Shown in pieces: positions 6,600-13,258 of a stretch of 13,277 nucleotides of DNA. Position 1 is the first letter of the stretch. Each line of letters begins with the position of its first letter. Location of the stretch: NCBI GenBank assembly GCA_948960675.1, contig CARDPF010000061.1, forward strand, positions 1 to 13,277, written 5' to 3'. The stretch is from an uncultured Eisenbergiella sp. GTDB lineage: Bacteria; Bacillota; Clostridia; Lachnospirales; Lachnospiraceae. The notes beneath the pieces were generated by a model. The model saw only the letters and a program-made list of their open reading frames with translations, ran no database searches and was not told the origin of the DNA. Both the position numbers and the translations under genes were made by a program.

Positions 6600-7997
6600 T
6601 TATGCTTGCGGCTTGGTTTTTGGTTTTCGGTCCGCCAGCCGTACATAGTCTTTGTCAGAGCAAAGCGTTTTGTAGGCGGGACGGATAATCTTTCCGTTGT
6701 TTGCAAGTTCCTCCATGCGGTGCGCGCTCCAGCCGACCATACGGGCTATGGCAAAAATCGGTGTATACAGTTCCATGGGAAGGCCAAGCATTTTGTAGAC
6801 AAAACCGGAGTAAAAGTCTACATTGACGCTTACGCCCTTGTACATCTGCCGTTCACCCGCGATGACCTTGGGGGCCAGGCGTTCCACCCGGTTATAGAGT
6901 TCAAATTCATCATGCAGTCCCTTTTCTTCGGAGAGCTTTTCAACGAAACTCTTAAAGATAACGGCCCTGGGGTCGGATTTGGAATACACCGCATGGCCTA
7001 CGCCGTAAATCAGGCCTGCATGGTCAAAGGCTTCCTTGTGCAGGAGGCGCTCTAAGTAACGGCTGACTTCCTCATCATCGTTCCAGTCACGGACCTCGGC
7101 TTTTAATTCTTCAAACATCCGGACTACCTTAATGTTGGCGCCGCCGTGGCGGGGGCCTTTGAGGGAGCCGATTGCCGCAGCAATGACCGAATAGGTGTCT
7201 GACAGGGAAGAAGTGACGACCCTTGTGGTAAACGACGAGTTGTTACCGCCGCCGTGTTCCATATGCAGGATGAGTGCAATATCCAAAATGCGCGCTTCCA
7301 GAGGGGTATATTGGCTGTCCGGACGCAGTATATGTAAAATGTTTTCCGACATGGAAAGTTCATGTACAGGCTGGTGTATATAAAGGCTGTTGCCGTCGTG
7401 ATAATGGCTGTATGCCTGATAGCCGTAAATGGAAAGCATGGGGCAAAGACTGATCAGCTGCAGGCATTGGCGCAATACGTTTGGCAGGGAAACGTCGTCT
7501 GCCCGGTCATCGTAAGAGTATAAAGTAAGGACGGAACGGGCAAGCGTGTTCATCATGTCCTTACTGGGTGCTTTCATGATAATGTCACGGACAAAACTGG
7601 TCGGCAGGCTTCTGTAGGAAGATAGGAGTTCGGAAAATGAGGCCAATTCCTCCGGGGAGGGCAGTTTGGCAAAGAGCAAAAGATAAGTGACCTCATCGAA
7701 ACCAAAGCGGTTATCTGCATTGATGCCCCTGACCAGATCTTCCACATTATAGCCCCTGTAAAATAGTTTGCCGTGTGCGGGAACCGATTTGCCGTCCACC
7801 ATTTGTGTTGCGCGGACGTCAGAAATGTTTGTCAGGCCTGCCAGAACACCCTTGCCGTTTAAATCGCGCAGCCCGCGCTTGACATCGTATTTGGTGTACA
7901 AGTCGGGATCAATGGTTCCGGCCCTTTCGCTCAGACGGGAAAGATGAAGGATTTCCTGTGTGATATCAGAAAAATTATGAGTTGTTTGAAGTTCCAT
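6600..7997 (-). CDS. gltA: Citrate synthase (citrate/2-methylcitrate synthase family)
   Basis: The enzyme condenses acetyl-CoA with oxaloacetate to citrate in the cytoplasm. In fermenting clostridia this mainly supplies 2-oxoglutarate for glutamate synthesis. The 465-residue product shows the family signature: LHMEHGGGNNSSFTTRVV with catalytic His248, LKGPRHGGAN (279-288), GVGHAVY with His335, NVDFYSG with catalytic Asp394, and the C-terminal RPAY. The first 50 residues (HLSRLSERAGTIDPDLYTKYDVKRGLRDLNGKGVLAGLT region) are an extension found in the long clostridial type. A purified 2-methylcitrate activity cannot be excluded from sequence. AAGGTGG lies 7 bases before the ATG. No aconitase or isocitrate dehydrogenase gene follows; the convergent neighbour is thrC. 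A possible four-residue leader ORF with its own strong ribosome binding site lies 27 bases upstream of the start codon. Confidence 0.93.
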   Translation of the reverse strand: MELQTTHNFSDITQEILHLSRLSERAGTIDPDLYTKYDVKRGLRDLNGKGVLAGLTNISDVRATQMVDGKSVPAHGKLFYRGYNVEDLVRGINADNRFGFDEVTYLLLFAKLPSPEELASFSELLSSYRSLPTSFVRDIIMKAPSKDMMNTLARSVLTLYSYDDRADDVSLPNVLRQCLQLISLCPMLSIYGYQAYSHYHDGNSLYIHQPVHELSMSENILHILRPDSQYTPLEARILDIALILHMEHGGGNNSSFTTRVVTSSLSDTYSVIAAAIGSLKGPRHGGANIKVVRMFEELKAEVRDWNDDEEVSRYLERLLHKEAFDHAGLIYGVGHAVYSKSDPRAVIFKSFVEKLSEEKGLHDEFELYNRVERLAPKVIAGERQMYKGVSVNVDFYSGFVYKMLGLPMELYTPIFAIARMVGWSAHRMEELANNGKIIRPAYKTLCSDKDYVRLADRKPKTKPQA

Positions 7998-8024
7998 AAA
8001 ATTACCACCTTTCTGTAAAAATAC

Positions 8025-8039
8025 CTATTGAGAGTACAT
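8025..8039 (-). promoter_or_regulatory. Possible four-codon leader ORF upstream of citrate synthase
   Basis: On the minus strand a perfect AGGAGG (8049-8054) lies 9 bases before an ATG that opens the reading frame Met-Tyr-Ser-Gln-stop. The stop is followed after 11 bases by the citrate synthase ribosome binding site. A strong translation start with so short a frame suggests either a regulatory leader peptide or a decayed start; it may also be chance. No transcription data are available. Confidence 0.35.
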
Positions 8040-8156
8040 CGCAGATATCCTCCTTGTAAAAAAACAAATGCAATTGTATGGTTGGAGTATGCTTCCGATC
8101 ATGCCGGAAATGATGGATGGGATGCTTTATCAATTGAATTTGTTAAAATCTATATT

Positions 8157-8186
8157 ATTGTAACATGGCTTTGGGGGTCTGCACAA
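8157..8186 (-). promoter_or_regulatory. Weak candidate promoter for citrate synthase
   Basis: On the minus strand TACAAT (8157-8162) lies 18 bases from TTGTGC (8181-8186). The -10 box is good and the -35 box matches three of six bases. It would give a leader of about 150 bases that includes the possible mini-ORF. Confidence 0.35.
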
Positions 8187-8231
8187 GAAAAAAATAAATA
8201 TTTTCATGGAAATCCATAATATTGATTTGAT

Positions 8232-8243
8232 GTAACAGTTCAG
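8232..8243. repeat. Partial copy C of the dispersed repeat
   Basis: GTAACAGTTCAG is identical to the first 12 bases of copy B (4879-4890); the remaining 18 bases are absent. The sequence then continues into CCCGCGAA (8251-8258), an octamer also found beside copy B, and into a hairpin. It may be a variant member of the same element family. Confidence 0.55.
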
Positions 8244-8260
8244 CCATAATCCCGCGAAGT

Positions 8261-8287
8261 CAAAATCGTGCCCTGTGCGCGATTTTG
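8261..8287. repeat. Strong hairpin in the citrate synthase-deoC gap
   Basis: CAAAATCGTGC (8261-8271) pairs with GCGCGATTTTG (8277-8287) over 11 base pairs, one of them G-U, around the loop CCTGT. No T-run follows on either side, so it is not an ordinary terminator. With the adjacent partial repeat it may form one unit of a repeat family or part of a small RNA. Confidence 0.55.
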
Positions 8288-8321
8288 CGAGGGCTTTGAT
8301 GTAAATTGTGATAGGTTAAGG

Positions 8322-8350
8322 ATGACAGTAAAAGGCTTATGTGATACAAT
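8322..8350 (+). promoter_or_regulatory. Sigma-A promoter for deoC
   Basis: ATGACA (8322-8327) matches the -35 consensus in five of six positions and lies 17 bases before TACAAT (8345-8350), also five of six. The transcript would begin near 8357 with a leader of about 100 bases that contains the dyad at 8407-8429. Confidence 0.75.
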
Positions 8351-8406
8351 ATTCATGGTTTAAGCAGGGAAAGAATGTGGAGGGACAGTGAAAAGAACGG
8401 GGGAGC

Positions 8407-8429
8407 ATTCGGATATGCCATAGCCGAAT
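8407..8429. promoter_or_regulatory. Imperfect dyad in the deoC leader, possible operator or hairpin
   Basis: ATTCGG (8407-8412) and CCGAAT (8424-8429) are perfect reverse complements, with a second inner pair TAT/ATA separated by one mismatch on each side and a GCC centre. The 23-base dyad lies downstream of the deoC promoter and 26 bases before the start codon. It could bind a repressor of the deoxynucleoside pathway or fold in the mRNA. The binding factor is unknown. Confidence 0.4.
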
Positions 8430-8455
8430 AAACCGTTTGGAAAGGAGAAGACAGT

Positions 8456-9118
8456 ATGGAGAAAAGCGAAATTATGTCCCATATTGACCACACGCAGTTG
8501 AAAGCGTATGCCACTTGGGAGGACTTGGAAAAGCTTTGCGGGGAGGCTGTAGCGTATCATACCGCTTCGGTCTGTATTGCGCCGGCCTATATCAGGCGTG
8601 TGCATGAGAAATATCCGGAACTGAATATTTGCACGGTGGTCGGTTTTCCGCTGGGGTACAGCGTGACGGCCGCAAAGGCTGCCGAGGTGAGGGAGGCTTT
8701 GCGGGACGGGGCAAACGAGATCGACATGGTGGTGAATATCGGCGACGTGAAAAACCATCTGTATAAAAAAGTGGAAGAAGAGATCCGTGTGCTGAAAAGG
8801 GCCTGTGGCAGCCATATCCTTAAAGTCATTGTGGAGACCTGCTATTTGACGGAGGAAGAGAAAATCGCCATGTGTCATGCGGTGACGGCAGCGGGAGCGG
8901 ATTTCATCAAAACTTCCACCGGTTTTGGAAGCGGCGGCGCGACCCTTGCGGATGTACGGCTTTTTAAAGAACATATCGGCCCGGGGGTAAAGATCAAGGC
9001 CGCAGGCGGTGTGAAATCAAGGGAAGACCTGGAGGCGTTTTTGCGGGAAGGCTGCGAGCGCATCGGAACCTCTTCGGCAGTGGGACTGTTGGAGAAAAAC
9101 GGGGCATCCGGGTACTGA
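8456..9118 (+). CDS. deoC: Deoxyribose-phosphate aldolase
   Basis: DeoC is a cytoplasmic class I aldolase that reversibly splits 2-deoxy-D-ribose 5-phosphate into glyceraldehyde 3-phosphate and acetaldehyde, letting the cell use deoxynucleosides. The 220-residue product has the usual length. Active-site residues are visible: Asp90 in NEIDMVVNIG, the Schiff-base Lys152 in ADFIKTSTGF and Lys181 in VKIKAAGGV. IDHTQL near the start and the C-terminal RIGTSSAV phosphate-binding segment are also typical. AGGAG (8443-8447) lies 8 bases before the ATG. It has a good promoter at 8322-8350. No nucleoside phosphorylase, phosphopentomutase or transporter is adjacent, so it is a detached deo gene. The next gene starts after 151 bases. 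Confidence 0.96.
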   Translation: MEKSEIMSHIDHTQLKAYATWEDLEKLCGEAVAYHTASVCIAPAYIRRVHEKYPELNICTVVGFPLGYSVTAAKAAEVREALRDGANEIDMVVNIGDVKNHLYKKVEEEIRVLKRACGSHILKVIVETCYLTEEEKIAMCHAVTAAGADFIKTSTGFGSGGATLADVRLFKEHIGPGVKIKAAGGVKSREDLEAFLREGCERIGTSSAVGLLEKNGASGY

Positions 9119-9129
9119 GAAGCTAATAT

Positions 9130-9158
9130 CCAACATTAGAAAGTGAAAAGTTCATAAT
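9130..9158 (+). promoter_or_regulatory. Weak candidate promoter for the M24 peptidase gene
   Basis: CATAAT (9153-9158) is a good -10 box and lies 17 bases after CCAACA (9130-9135), which keeps only the ACA half of the -35 consensus. Readthrough from deoC is an alternative because no terminator is evident between the genes. Confidence 0.35.
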
Positions 9159-9180
9159 ATCTGCAACTTTTAGAAAAGTT
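9146..9180. promoter_or_regulatory. Three alternating complementary segments upstream of the M24 peptidase gene
   Basis: AAAAGTT (9146-9152), AACTTTT (9165-9171) and AAAAGTT (9174-9180) allow two exclusive hairpins, the middle arm pairing with either outer one. The right pair has only a two-base spacer, so it is more plausible as a DNA operator dyad than as an RNA hairpin. The arrangement is 89 bases before the start codon. Its function is unknown. Confidence 0.35.
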
Positions 9181-9269
9181 AAGAGAAGTATTTTGGTGCT
9201 AAAACGGTGTCAAAAAATCATGCAAAGGTTTGCGTCTGTATAACAAAGCAGCGCAGAAATGGAGAAAAG

Positions 9270-11069
9270 ATGAATCAAAAAATATGTGACAGGCTGGCCG
9301 CCCTGCGTGCGGTCATGAAGGCAAACGGCGTGGACTGGTACATGGTTCCCACTGCGGATTTTCACAATTCGGAGTATGTGGACGCTTATTTCAAGGTGCG
9401 GGAATACCTGTGCAATTTTTCGGGTTCCAACGGTACCCTGCTTGTGGGGCAAAAAGAAGCGGGTCTGTGGACGGACGGCCGTTATTTTATTCAGGCAGAG
9501 AAGGAACTTGCGGGAACCGGCGTGACCTTGTACCGTATGCAGGAGGAGGGTGTGCCCGAAAAAGAGGATTTCCTTGCGCAAAAGATGGAGGAGGGACAGA
9601 CCCTTGGCTTTGACGGCAGGGTGGTAGATACCAAGTTTGGGCAGAAGCTGGAGAAGAAGCTGAAAGAGAAAAAGATCCGGTTTGTCTATGATAAAGATCT
9701 GGCGGACCAGGTGTGGACGGACCGTCCTTTGCTGCCCTGTCATCCGGTGACGGTGCTGGATGAGGCGATCTGCGGCAAAACCGCAGGGGAAAAGCTTTCC
9801 ATGCTGCGCAAGAAGCTGGAGGAAAAAGAAGTGTCCGGGCATTTTTTGAGCAAGCTGGATGACCTGATGTGGCTGCTCAATATCAGGGGCAGCGATGTGG
9901 AATGCAATCCGGTGGCGCTTTCCTATGCTTTTGTGACCGGGGAGGAATGCCACTATTTTGTACAGGAGCAGGCGGTGACGGACAGCCTGCGGGAACATGC
10001 CGCAAAATATGGCATTACGCTGCATCCTTACGGGGAACCCCTTTCCTATCTGGAGAACGGCGCGGTGTGCGGCAAGGTGCTCTGCGATCCGGGACAGGTC
10101 AGCTATGCATTTTACAAAACCATCGCAGGGCATGCCCAAATCGTGGATGGGGCCAATCCCACCGAACTGATGAAGGCGATTAAAAACCCGGTGGAACTGG
10201 CCCATATGCAGGAAGTTTTTATAAAGGACAGCGCAGCGCTTTGCAAATTTATTTACTGGATAAAAACGAATATCGGCAAGATCCCGATGACGGAACTTTC
10301 GGCCGCACAGCATTTGGACCATTTGCGCAGCGAGGTGGAAGGGTATCTGGATCTTTCCTTCCCCACCATCAGCGCATACCGGGCAAACGCGGCGATGATG
10401 CACTATGAGGCGACGCCGGAAAGTCATGCAAAGCTTGCGCAAGAGGGAATGCTTTTGGTGGATTCCGGCGGACAGTATCTGGGCGGTACGACGGATGTGA
10501 CCCGGACGATTGTTTTAGGGCCGGTTACGGATGAGGAACGCAGGCATTTTACGGCAGTGGCCATGGGGATGCTGCAGCTGACCGATGCGAAATTTCTTTA
10601 TGGCTGTACCGGGCGTAATCTGGACATTTTGGCGCGCCAGCCCATGTGGGATCAGAATATGGATTACAAATGCGGCACCGGCCATGGCGTCGGCTATATT
10701 TTAAATGTCCATGAGGGACCGCAGGGACTGCGCTGGAAGTATACAGAGGGGATGAAGGAAGCGGTTTTGGAGGCTGGGATGGATGTGACCAATGAGCCCG
10801 GCGTTTATATAGAGGGAAGATACGGTATCCGGACGGAAAATGTGATGGTCGTCAGAAATGGCGTCAAGAACGGGGACGGGCAGTTTATGTATTTCGAAAC
10901 CCTCACCTTTGCGCCCATAGACCTGGATGCCATTGATGTTTCCCTGATGCAGCCAAAGGATATCGAACGGCTCAACCGCTACCATGCGCAGGTGTATGAA
11001 AAGATTGCGCCTTATTTAACCGAAGAGGAGGCCGCGTGGCTGTCGGAGGCCACACGTAAAATCGGTTAG
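9270..11069 (+). CDS. Aminopeptidase P-family metallopeptidase (M24B), long three-domain type
   Basis: This 599-residue protein belongs to the M24B (Xaa-Pro aminopeptidase) family, which removes N-terminal residues preceding proline with a dinuclear metal centre. The length fits the three-domain form: two creatinase-like N-terminal domains (about 5-150 and 155-305) and a C-terminal pita-bread domain (about 310-540). The five metal ligands are all visible: Asp398 in LLVDSGG, Asp409 in GGTTDVTRT, His472 in GTGHGVGY, Glu509 in TNEPGVY and Glu523 in RTENVMV. HEGPQ (481-485) is also conserved. It is probably cytoplasmic, since no signal peptide is seen. Start ATG 9270 has GGAG 5 bases upstream; an in-frame GTG at 9207 would add 21 atypical residues and is not preferred. 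The ATPase gene follows after 27 bases on the same strand with no terminator between. Confidence 0.93.
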   Translation: MNQKICDRLAALRAVMKANGVDWYMVPTADFHNSEYVDAYFKVREYLCNFSGSNGTLLVGQKEAGLWTDGRYFIQAEKELAGTGVTLYRMQEEGVPEKEDFLAQKMEEGQTLGFDGRVVDTKFGQKLEKKLKEKKIRFVYDKDLADQVWTDRPLLPCHPVTVLDEAICGKTAGEKLSMLRKKLEEKEVSGHFLSKLDDLMWLLNIRGSDVECNPVALSYAFVTGEECHYFVQEQAVTDSLREHAAKYGITLHPYGEPLSYLENGAVCGKVLCDPGQVSYAFYKTIAGHAQIVDGANPTELMKAIKNPVELAHMQEVFIKDSAALCKFIYWIKTNIGKIPMTELSAAQHLDHLRSEVEGYLDLSFPTISAYRANAAMMHYEATPESHAKLAQEGMLLVDSGGQYLGGTTDVTRTIVLGPVTDEERRHFTAVAMGMLQLTDAKFLYGCTGRNLDILARQPMWDQNMDYKCGTGHGVGYILNVHEGPQGLRWKYTEGMKEAVLEAGMDVTNEPGVYIEGRYGIRTENVMVVRNGVKNGDGQFMYFETLTFAPIDLDAIDVSLMQPKDIERLNRYHAQVYEKIAPYLTEEEAAWLSEATRKIG

Positions 11070-11096
11070 GCATCGCTGTCAGGAAGGAACGAAAAG

Positions 11097-12428
11097 ATGC
11101 ATAAAATTGTGATCGAGAATAACGGTCCTGTCAGGAATTTCGAAATGGACATTAACCGGTTCAACATTTTAATCGGTGAGCAGGCAACGGGAAAAAGCAC
11201 AATTGCCAAGAGCGTATATTTTTTTCATCTGATCAAAACCACGATTACCGATTTCCTATTCCAGCTTGCCGAGAAAAATCGGTATGACGGTGAAATAATC
11301 GACAAAAGATTCAATAAAATGATTGCAAACAGGCTAAAAAAAGAAATTTTTGTCAGACTTTTCGGGCCGAGCTGGAGAATGGAAAGCGAACTGAAAATGC
11401 AGTATTTTTTTTCGGATGAGATTTGGATCCAAGCCGATTTATCGGAAGCTGACAGAGTGGGAGAAAGATATGTCGGGGTGACATATTCGCCTGCATTGAT
11501 GAGACAGGTGAAAAGACTGGAAAAGCAGGCAGAACAAATGCATGATTCCTTGCAGAACGGACAAATTAGCCTTGCCCTGGCGGATGAGGAAAAGAAACGA
11601 AACAGGCAGAGAATTGTACACGAGGTAAACGCCGTTTTTGGGGATGAGATGGAGGTGTACTATATTCCTGCGGGAAGAAGCCTGCTCACTGTTATGTCAG
11701 ACAACAACGGTATTTTGAGCGGCGCAGCAAATCTGGATCTGATTACGGAAAAATTTTTGGCCATCATAGACAGCGTACGGGGCAAATTTGCGGAAGGGGT
11801 AAAACAGGCGCACCGGTACTATGGGAACACCGGTTGGGACTTCGACGATGACGTTGTTTCCAGACAGCTTATTGATATGCTTAAAGGGGAATATTTTTAT
11901 TTGAACGGGAGGGAAGAAGTTTTAAAAATCAGCAAAAGTCCGGAAACGATAAAAATCAATTTTGCTTCTTCCGGACAGCAGGAAGTATTGTGGCTGCTCA
12001 ATTTGTTGTATATTTTGATGTTGAAAAAGGAAAGGGCATTTGTGATTATTGAGGAACCGGAAGCGCATCTCTATCCGTCCATGCAGAAAAAGCTGATGGA
12101 ATATATCGCGTTGTTTGCCAATGTCAATCAAAGTACGGTATTCCTCACCACCCATAGTCCTTATCTGCTGTCGGTTGCGAGTAATTTGTTTTATGCGGGA
12201 AATTTGATGGAAAAAGGGGCAGGCGGGGAAGTTTTAAAAATTGTTGATGAAAATACCGTTATACCGTCAAAAAGCCTTTCCGCTTATAAGCTGCAGGAAA
12301 ATCAGGAATATGAAAACCTGTTGAATGAGTCCCAAACGGAAATCAACTCGTACCTGATTGATGAGGTATCTGATGAGGTAAATGAAGTTTACACCTCTTT
12401 ATATGGGGTGGAATTGGGATGTGAATGA
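11097..12428 (+). CDS. ABC/OLD-like AAA ATPase of a probable two-gene module
   Basis: The 443-residue protein is an SMC/ABC-type ATPase of the AAA_15/AAA_21 kind. It opens directly with the nucleotide-binding fold: Walker A GEQATGKST (27-35), a signature-like SSGQQEVLWLL (291-301), Walker B AFVIIEEPEAHLYP (314-327, with Glu319/Glu320) and an H-loop TTHSPYLLS (351-359). Between the halves lies a helical insert, including a charged, probably coiled-coil stretch (about 133-178). No TOPRIM domain follows; the C-terminus (about 400-443) is acidic and helical. AGGAAGG lies about 10 bases before the ATG. The next gene begins 8 bases after its stop, or overlaps it by 4 bases if ATG 12425 is used, so the two are translationally linked. 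ATPases of this kind act as sensor/motor subunits in antiphage systems such as PARIS, Septu and Gabija. Which process this one serves is inference. The DNA looks more AT-rich than the upstream genes. Confidence 0.85.
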   Translation: MHKIVIENNGPVRNFEMDINRFNILIGEQATGKSTIAKSVYFFHLIKTTITDFLFQLAEKNRYDGEIIDKRFNKMIANRLKKEIFVRLFGPSWRMESELKMQYFFSDEIWIQADLSEADRVGERYVGVTYSPALMRQVKRLEKQAEQMHDSLQNGQISLALADEEKKRNRQRIVHEVNAVFGDEMEVYYIPAGRSLLTVMSDNNGILSGAANLDLITEKFLAIIDSVRGKFAEGVKQAHRYYGNTGWDFDDDVVSRQLIDMLKGEYFYLNGREEVLKISKSPETIKINFASSGQQEVLWLLNLLYILMLKKERAFVIIEEPEAHLYPSMQKKLMEYIALFANVNQSTVFLTTHSPYLLSVASNLFYAGNLMEKGAGGEVLKIVDENTVIPSKSLSAYKLQENQEYENLLNESQTEINSYLIDEVSDEVNEVYTSLYGVELGCE

Positions 12429-12436
12429 GGGTTGGA

Positions 12437-13132
12437 ATGGCTAAAGATAAAAATAGAAGCAAAGGACAAAAGGAAACTGGGAAAACGCAAATTGCGATAC
12501 AATATCAAGGCTCATGTCCTGTGAAAATTGAAGATGCAGAAAGTGGCAGTAAGGCGTTTATGCCGGTAGAGTTATCGGATGGCTGGCAAATGGATGTGGT
12601 AAAGCTGGATAAGGGAGTGATACAGGATTTAAAGGAAGGAGAAGAGATCAGTGATATTCTTTTTTCTGTTTTTCAAGACAAAAGAGAAGTGCGTATAACC
12701 TGTCTGGCAGAGTTGAAAGGGAGCGGACAGGAACATAAGGCAAACAAAGCGGTATCACAAATGGAAAAGACAGCGACTTATTTAACGGAGACGGAAAAGT
12801 ATCCTTTTTTGTCTGAATATTTGGCCCCTAATTACATGATGGCGGCAATTGTGGGAGCCCCGGATAAAAAAATCCCAAAATGTACGGTTCAAAAAGACAA
12901 CAACCTTTGCAAATGGTTATTTCGCATGTCAAAACAACAGGCACACATAAAAAATATGAAGGGACTGCTTTTTTATGTCCAGCTAAACAAAGAAGCAAAG
13001 TGTTGTCAGTTATCAGGGAATACGGCGCCATATACCGTTTCCTGCCATGCGTCCAACGGAAAGCGGATTCCTGTGCCGCAGGCGTTGGAGGAACTTCTGA
13101 CACGGATTTCTAAAGAAGGAATCATAAAATAA
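12437..13132 (+). CDS. Unknown protein with PD-(D/E)XK nuclease-like AELKG motif, partner of the ATPase
   Basis: I do not recognise a named family for this 231-residue protein. The N-terminus (1-18) is basic and likely disordered. The segment RITCLAELKGSGQEHK (85-100) with Glu92-X-Lys94, followed by SQMEKT (107-112), resembles the beta-strand plus helix core of PD-(D/E)XK nuclease-like folds, where an ELKG motif is followed by a helix carrying a conserved Gln and Thr. An upstream acid could be Asp52 (WQMDVVKLD) or Asp58. A second hydrophobic strand AAIVGAP (136-142) and a strand GLLFYVQ (176-182) complete an alpha/beta look. Start ATG 12437 is preferred because GAGGG lies 5 bases upstream; in-frame ATG 12425 overlaps the ATPase stop. 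Tight linkage suggests a common complex with the ATPase as regulator and this protein as effector. The nuclease reading is tentative: the region before ELKG is unusual, and an inactive or binding-only fold is possible. Confidence 0.7.
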   Translation: MAKDKNRSKGQKETGKTQIAIQYQGSCPVKIEDAESGSKAFMPVELSDGWQMDVVKLDKGVIQDLKEGEEISDILFSVFQDKREVRITCLAELKGSGQEHKANKAVSQMEKTATYLTETEKYPFLSEYLAPNYMMAAIVGAPDKKIPKCTVQKDNNLCKWLFRMSKQQAHIKNMKGLLFYVQLNKEAKCCQLSGNTAPYTVSCHASNGKRIPVPQALEELLTRISKEGIIK

Positions 13133-13164
13133 ATCTAAAAACCGTATTTTTGCAATGGAAGATG

Positions 13165-13193
13165 TTGACTTTTCAAAACACTTTTGAGATAAT
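13165..13193 (+). promoter_or_regulatory. Strong sigma-A promoter for a gene beyond the window
   Basis: TTGACT (13165-13170) and GATAAT (13188-13193) each match the consensus in five of six positions and are spaced by exactly 17 bases. A short dyad TACA-TACGG-TGTA (13193-13205) overlaps the expected start and looks like a TetR-type operator, which is only a guess. The following 70 bases carry no start codon with a ribosome binding site, so the transcript has a leader that leaves the window. Confidence 0.78.
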
Positions 13194-13239
13194 ACATACG
13201 GTGTACGAGGTCTGAAGCATTGCCGGATATCTGAAACCG

Positions 13240-13258
13240 CACCGGTTTTTGGCCGGTG
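13240..13258 (+). other. Hairpin in the leader of the last transcription unit
   Basis: CACCGG (13240-13245) pairs with CCGGTG (13253-13258) around a seven-base loop. It lies about 45 bases after the promoter at 13165-13193. No U-tract follows within the window, so it is not a clear terminator. It may be part of a structured 5' leader, which cannot be judged because the window ends at 13277. Confidence 0.4.

Larger units (their letters stand above)
7998..8455. other. Divergent intergenic region between citrate synthase and deoC
   Basis: This 458-base gap holds no convincing conventional gene. From left to right it contains: the citrate synthase ribosome binding site; a possible mini-ORF (8025-8039); an AT-rich, unassigned stretch (about 8056-8230); a partial copy of the dispersed repeat (8232-8243); a strong hairpin (8261-8287); the deoC promoter (8322-8350); and a dyad (8407-8429) shortly before deoC. 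A second very short reading frame with a GGAGGG site, GTG 8388 to TAG 8423 (11 residues), is possible but unsupported. Confidence 0.6.

Noticed and set aside
8028..8219. 63-codon open frame on the plus strand in the citrate synthase-deoC gap
   Set aside because: It starts at TTG with no ribosome binding site, overlaps the citrate synthase leader and shows no recognisable protein pattern.
8388..8423. 11-codon ORF starting at GTG in the deoC leader
   Set aside because: The ribosome binding site is only about three bases from the start, and the frame has no supporting signal; noted only within the gap entry.
9210..10442. 410-codon open frame on the minus strand
   Set aside because: It lies wholly inside the M24B peptidase gene, which has all its metal ligands. 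The antisense product is rich in His, Arg and Phe and shows no family pattern, so it is a shadow of codon bias.
11097..12428. Full OLD-family nuclease (ATPase plus TOPRIM), as in GajA
   Set aside because: The protein ends about 90 residues after the H-loop, too short for a TOPRIM domain, and no E...DxD pattern is seen.
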